Shown: positions 62,642 through 64,000 of the stretch, piece by piece
How the letters are laid out: every line of letters begins with the position of its first letter
Position numbering within the stretch: the stretch's first letter is position 1
Source: JAOXRU01 sp965247735
GTDB lineage: Bacteria > Bacteroidota > Bacteroidia > Flavobacteriales > Flavobacteriaceae
DNA length: 64,000 nucleotides
Assembly: GCA_965247735.1 (NCBI GenBank)
Contig: CBDFHN010000001.1
Coordinates: 806,001 to 870,000 of the forward strand
Reading direction: 5' to 3'
Program-made: the position numbers and the translations under genes
Notes under the pieces: model-generated
Databases searched by the model: none
What the model was told of the DNA's origin: nothing
The model's input: the letters and a program-made list of their open reading frames with translations, nothing else

Positions 62642-64000
62642 CTATTTTAATCTCATTTTCTTAACAGTTTTTTTTGAATCATCTATAGTTTTTCTTTTGT
62701 GATGATTTGGAGATCTCTTATTGGTTGGTGTTTTTAATGCTTCTAAATCATTTTCTCTGATTTGATGAAATGCAAAATTCAATGCTTTTGTTCCAAATTC
62801 CCTTGTATTTGGAATTAATTGAGGAATTTCTTTAAAAGTATCATCTCCTTGAATTTCATCTGCTCTAGCTCTTTCGATACGTTTTAACTGATCTTTAAAT
62901 CCTTTTTTTATGCCTTTTACTGTTGGATCTACAATAGCTAAAGCTTCATTTTTTGATTGTCTTTCTTTTCCTCCCAGGCTTTCAGAAATCCCAGCTTGAT
63001 TACTTACAATTGTCCCAGATGTTTGTCTTTCTAGAGGGATTAACTCTCTATTTATAGCTAAAACTCTGGCTACTTGAGCCTCTCCAATAGAGAGTATATA
63101 ACCATCTTTGGTAGAGGATGCGACTGAAAGATCATTGGAAGCATTAAATATTGGTAGTTCTGTATTTGGAATTCCTGGTATATAATTCACGGAATTTGGA
63201 AATTCTTTGTTTATTTCGGCTATTTTAGCCATAGCAACCCTTTCATATTCTGCATAGGCAGGAATATCCCTTGCACTGCTGCAAACTAAATTTAATTGAA
63301 CTTCTTTTTGGGGAAATTCAATTCCATTATCTTTTTTTTCTTGTAAAATTTCTTGAAATGCCAATAATTGTTCATGTACCCCTTTTGTATAATCAAATCT
63401 TTGCACAGAACCGATGTGAGTTTTAGAAGGGTCAAAATGTTGTCCAAATTTCAAGAATTCTTGATCAAAAGGAGTTTCCTCATGGTGAATTATTCTACCA
63501 TATGCCGCCAAACTCAATTCTAGTGATTGTAAATCATGAAGCGTTCCTTTACCTTTAGATAACCGATCTGCTACTTTTAAAAGAACAGGTTTATTTTTTT
63601 TTGCCTTAGGAATAATGTCTTCCTTCCATAGCTTAACTTTCGATAATATTTCTTTGCTAGGGGTTTGAAGTTTTTCCAAACTGTTTGATAATTCTTCTTC
63701 AATCTTTTCTTTGGGGATACCTATAGGGTTTACAAATAGCTTTTTTTTTATTTTTTCAAATTCTTCTGGACCAGAAATAAGTTTAAAATTTTCAATAGTC
63801 TTTAAGAAATTATCTAAATCTGTTTGTGTATGAAAACCAATGCTATCTGCAAAGAGAAGATTCTCAATCATTTTTCCAAAACGAATTTCATCCTGCCTTT
63901 TTATAGTTCCTTCTAGAGAATAAGAACTTCCTGTTCCTCTTCGAATGGGATTAGTCCTTTCTCCTAATTTCATGCTTTTATATTTAAGAGTATCTGGTTC
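62642..64000 (-). CDS. Trehalose-6-phosphate-synthase-like glycosyltransferase (GT20), 5' end outside the window
   Basis: 452 codons in the window; the frame is open to the edge (the first ATG is at 63973), and the N-terminal Rossmann half of GT20 is missing, so the gene starts outside. Seen: LLFADSIGFHTQTDLDNFL (the LIGFQT region), HIGSVQRFDYTKGVHEQL (nucleotide-sugar site RxDYTKG), VCSSARDIPAYAEYERVA, and an altered SKDGYILSIGEAQVAR in place of the usual DGMNLVxxEY. The C-terminus after residue 400 is basic (KRSPNHHKRKT ... KKTVKKMRLK). The altered acceptor region leaves the exact product open. Confidence 0.75.
   Translation of the reverse strand, partial: EPDTLKYKSMKLGERTNPIRRGTGSSYSLEGTIKRQDEIRFGKMIENLLFADSIGFHTQTDLDNFLKTIENFKLISGPEEFEKIKKKLFVNPIGIPKEKIEEELSNSLEKLQTPSKEILSKVKLWKEDIIPKAKKNKPVLLKVADRLSKGKGTLHDLQSLELSLAAYGRIIHHEETPFDQEFLKFGQHFDPSKTHIGSVQRFDYTKGVHEQLLAFQEILQEKKDNGIEFPQKEVQLNLVCSSARDIPAYAEYERVAMAKIAEINKEFPNSVNYIPGIPNTELPIFNASNDLSVASSTKDGYILSIGEAQVARVLAINRELIPLERQTSGTIVSNQAGISESLGGKERQSKNEALAIVDPTVKGIKKGFKDQLKRIERARADEIQGDDTFKEIPQLIPNTREFGTKALNFAFHQIRENDLEALKTPTNKRSPNHHKRKTIDDSKKTVKKMRLK

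Overview
The window is AT-rich DNA from a member of the Bacteroidota, most likely a marine Flavobacteriia or Cytophagia relative. Support for this: promoters have the Bacteroidota -7 element TAnnTTTG; there is a PorP/SprF-type type IX secretion (T9SS) protein beside a giant adhesin with a gliding-motility-type C-terminal sorting domain; and there are LytS/LytTR-type regulators and typical Bacteroidota insertion sequences. No rRNA or tRNA gene was seen.

Region 1 (1 to about 18,978) reads as an integron-like gene-cassette array. Fifteen cassettes lie head to tail. All junctions have the form AA^C on the + strand (G^TT on the - strand). In most cassettes the first 7-9 bases after the junction are the reverse complement of the start of that cassette's own 3' palindrome, which is the core/inverse-core relation of integron cassettes. 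Cargo, from right to left: a 2428-bp cassette with an IS91-type HUH transposase plus a tyrosine recombinase; two 320-bp cassettes without a sense ORF; a second transposase cassette; a frameshifted alpha/beta hydrolase; a small membrane protein; a putative HEXXH metallopeptidase; a 5.3-kb type IIS restriction-modification system; a two-gene DUF1493 cassette; an SRPBCC protein; two more 320-bp cassettes; a DUF262/DUF1524 nuclease; an esterase; and a third transposase cassette cut by the window edge. A tyrosine recombinase (18,979-19,884), followed by a hairpin at the array boundary, is the candidate array integrase. It points the same way as the cassettes.

Region 2 (about 19.9-30 kb) holds a zinc-ribbon gene divergent from the integrase, a frameshifted secreted-protein gene, a zinc-ribbon-like protein, a large LytS-type hybrid propeller sensor kinase and an FG-GAP propeller protein, with decayed transposon pieces between them.

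Region 3 (29.6-39.0 kb) is a T9SS cargo locus: a PorP/SprF-like outer-membrane protein and an about 8.5-kb adhesin with BspA-type, about fifteen 102-aa cadherin-like and about eleven 81-aa calcium-binding repeats, ending in a type B sorting domain. A cluster of small deletions and one 5-bp insertion break its frame.

Region 4 (39.6-52 kb) is rich in mobile elements: IS21, IS4, IS630 with an IS200/IS605 element inside it, IS1595 (one fragment and one whole), a 403-bp inverted-repeat element and a phage-type repressor relic. Among them lie a 1158-aa leucine-rich-repeat protein and a LytTR response regulator that could partner the distant LytS kinase.

Region 5 (52.2-55.9 kb) is a compact bacteriocin-type operon: a double-glycine leader peptide with two core cysteines, an attenuator-like hairpin, a membrane protein, a thioredoxin-like CxxC protein and a C39-peptidase ABC exporter. 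Region 6 (57.3-64.0 kb) has a secreted trypsin-like protease, an unknown protein with a basic tail, IS5 relics, and a trehalose-phosphatase-like HAD protein beside a trehalose-6-phosphate-synthase-like GT20 protein cut by the right edge.

Several otherwise sound genes are broken by single-base changes in or near homopolymer runs, so sequence errors should be considered before calling them pseudogenes.
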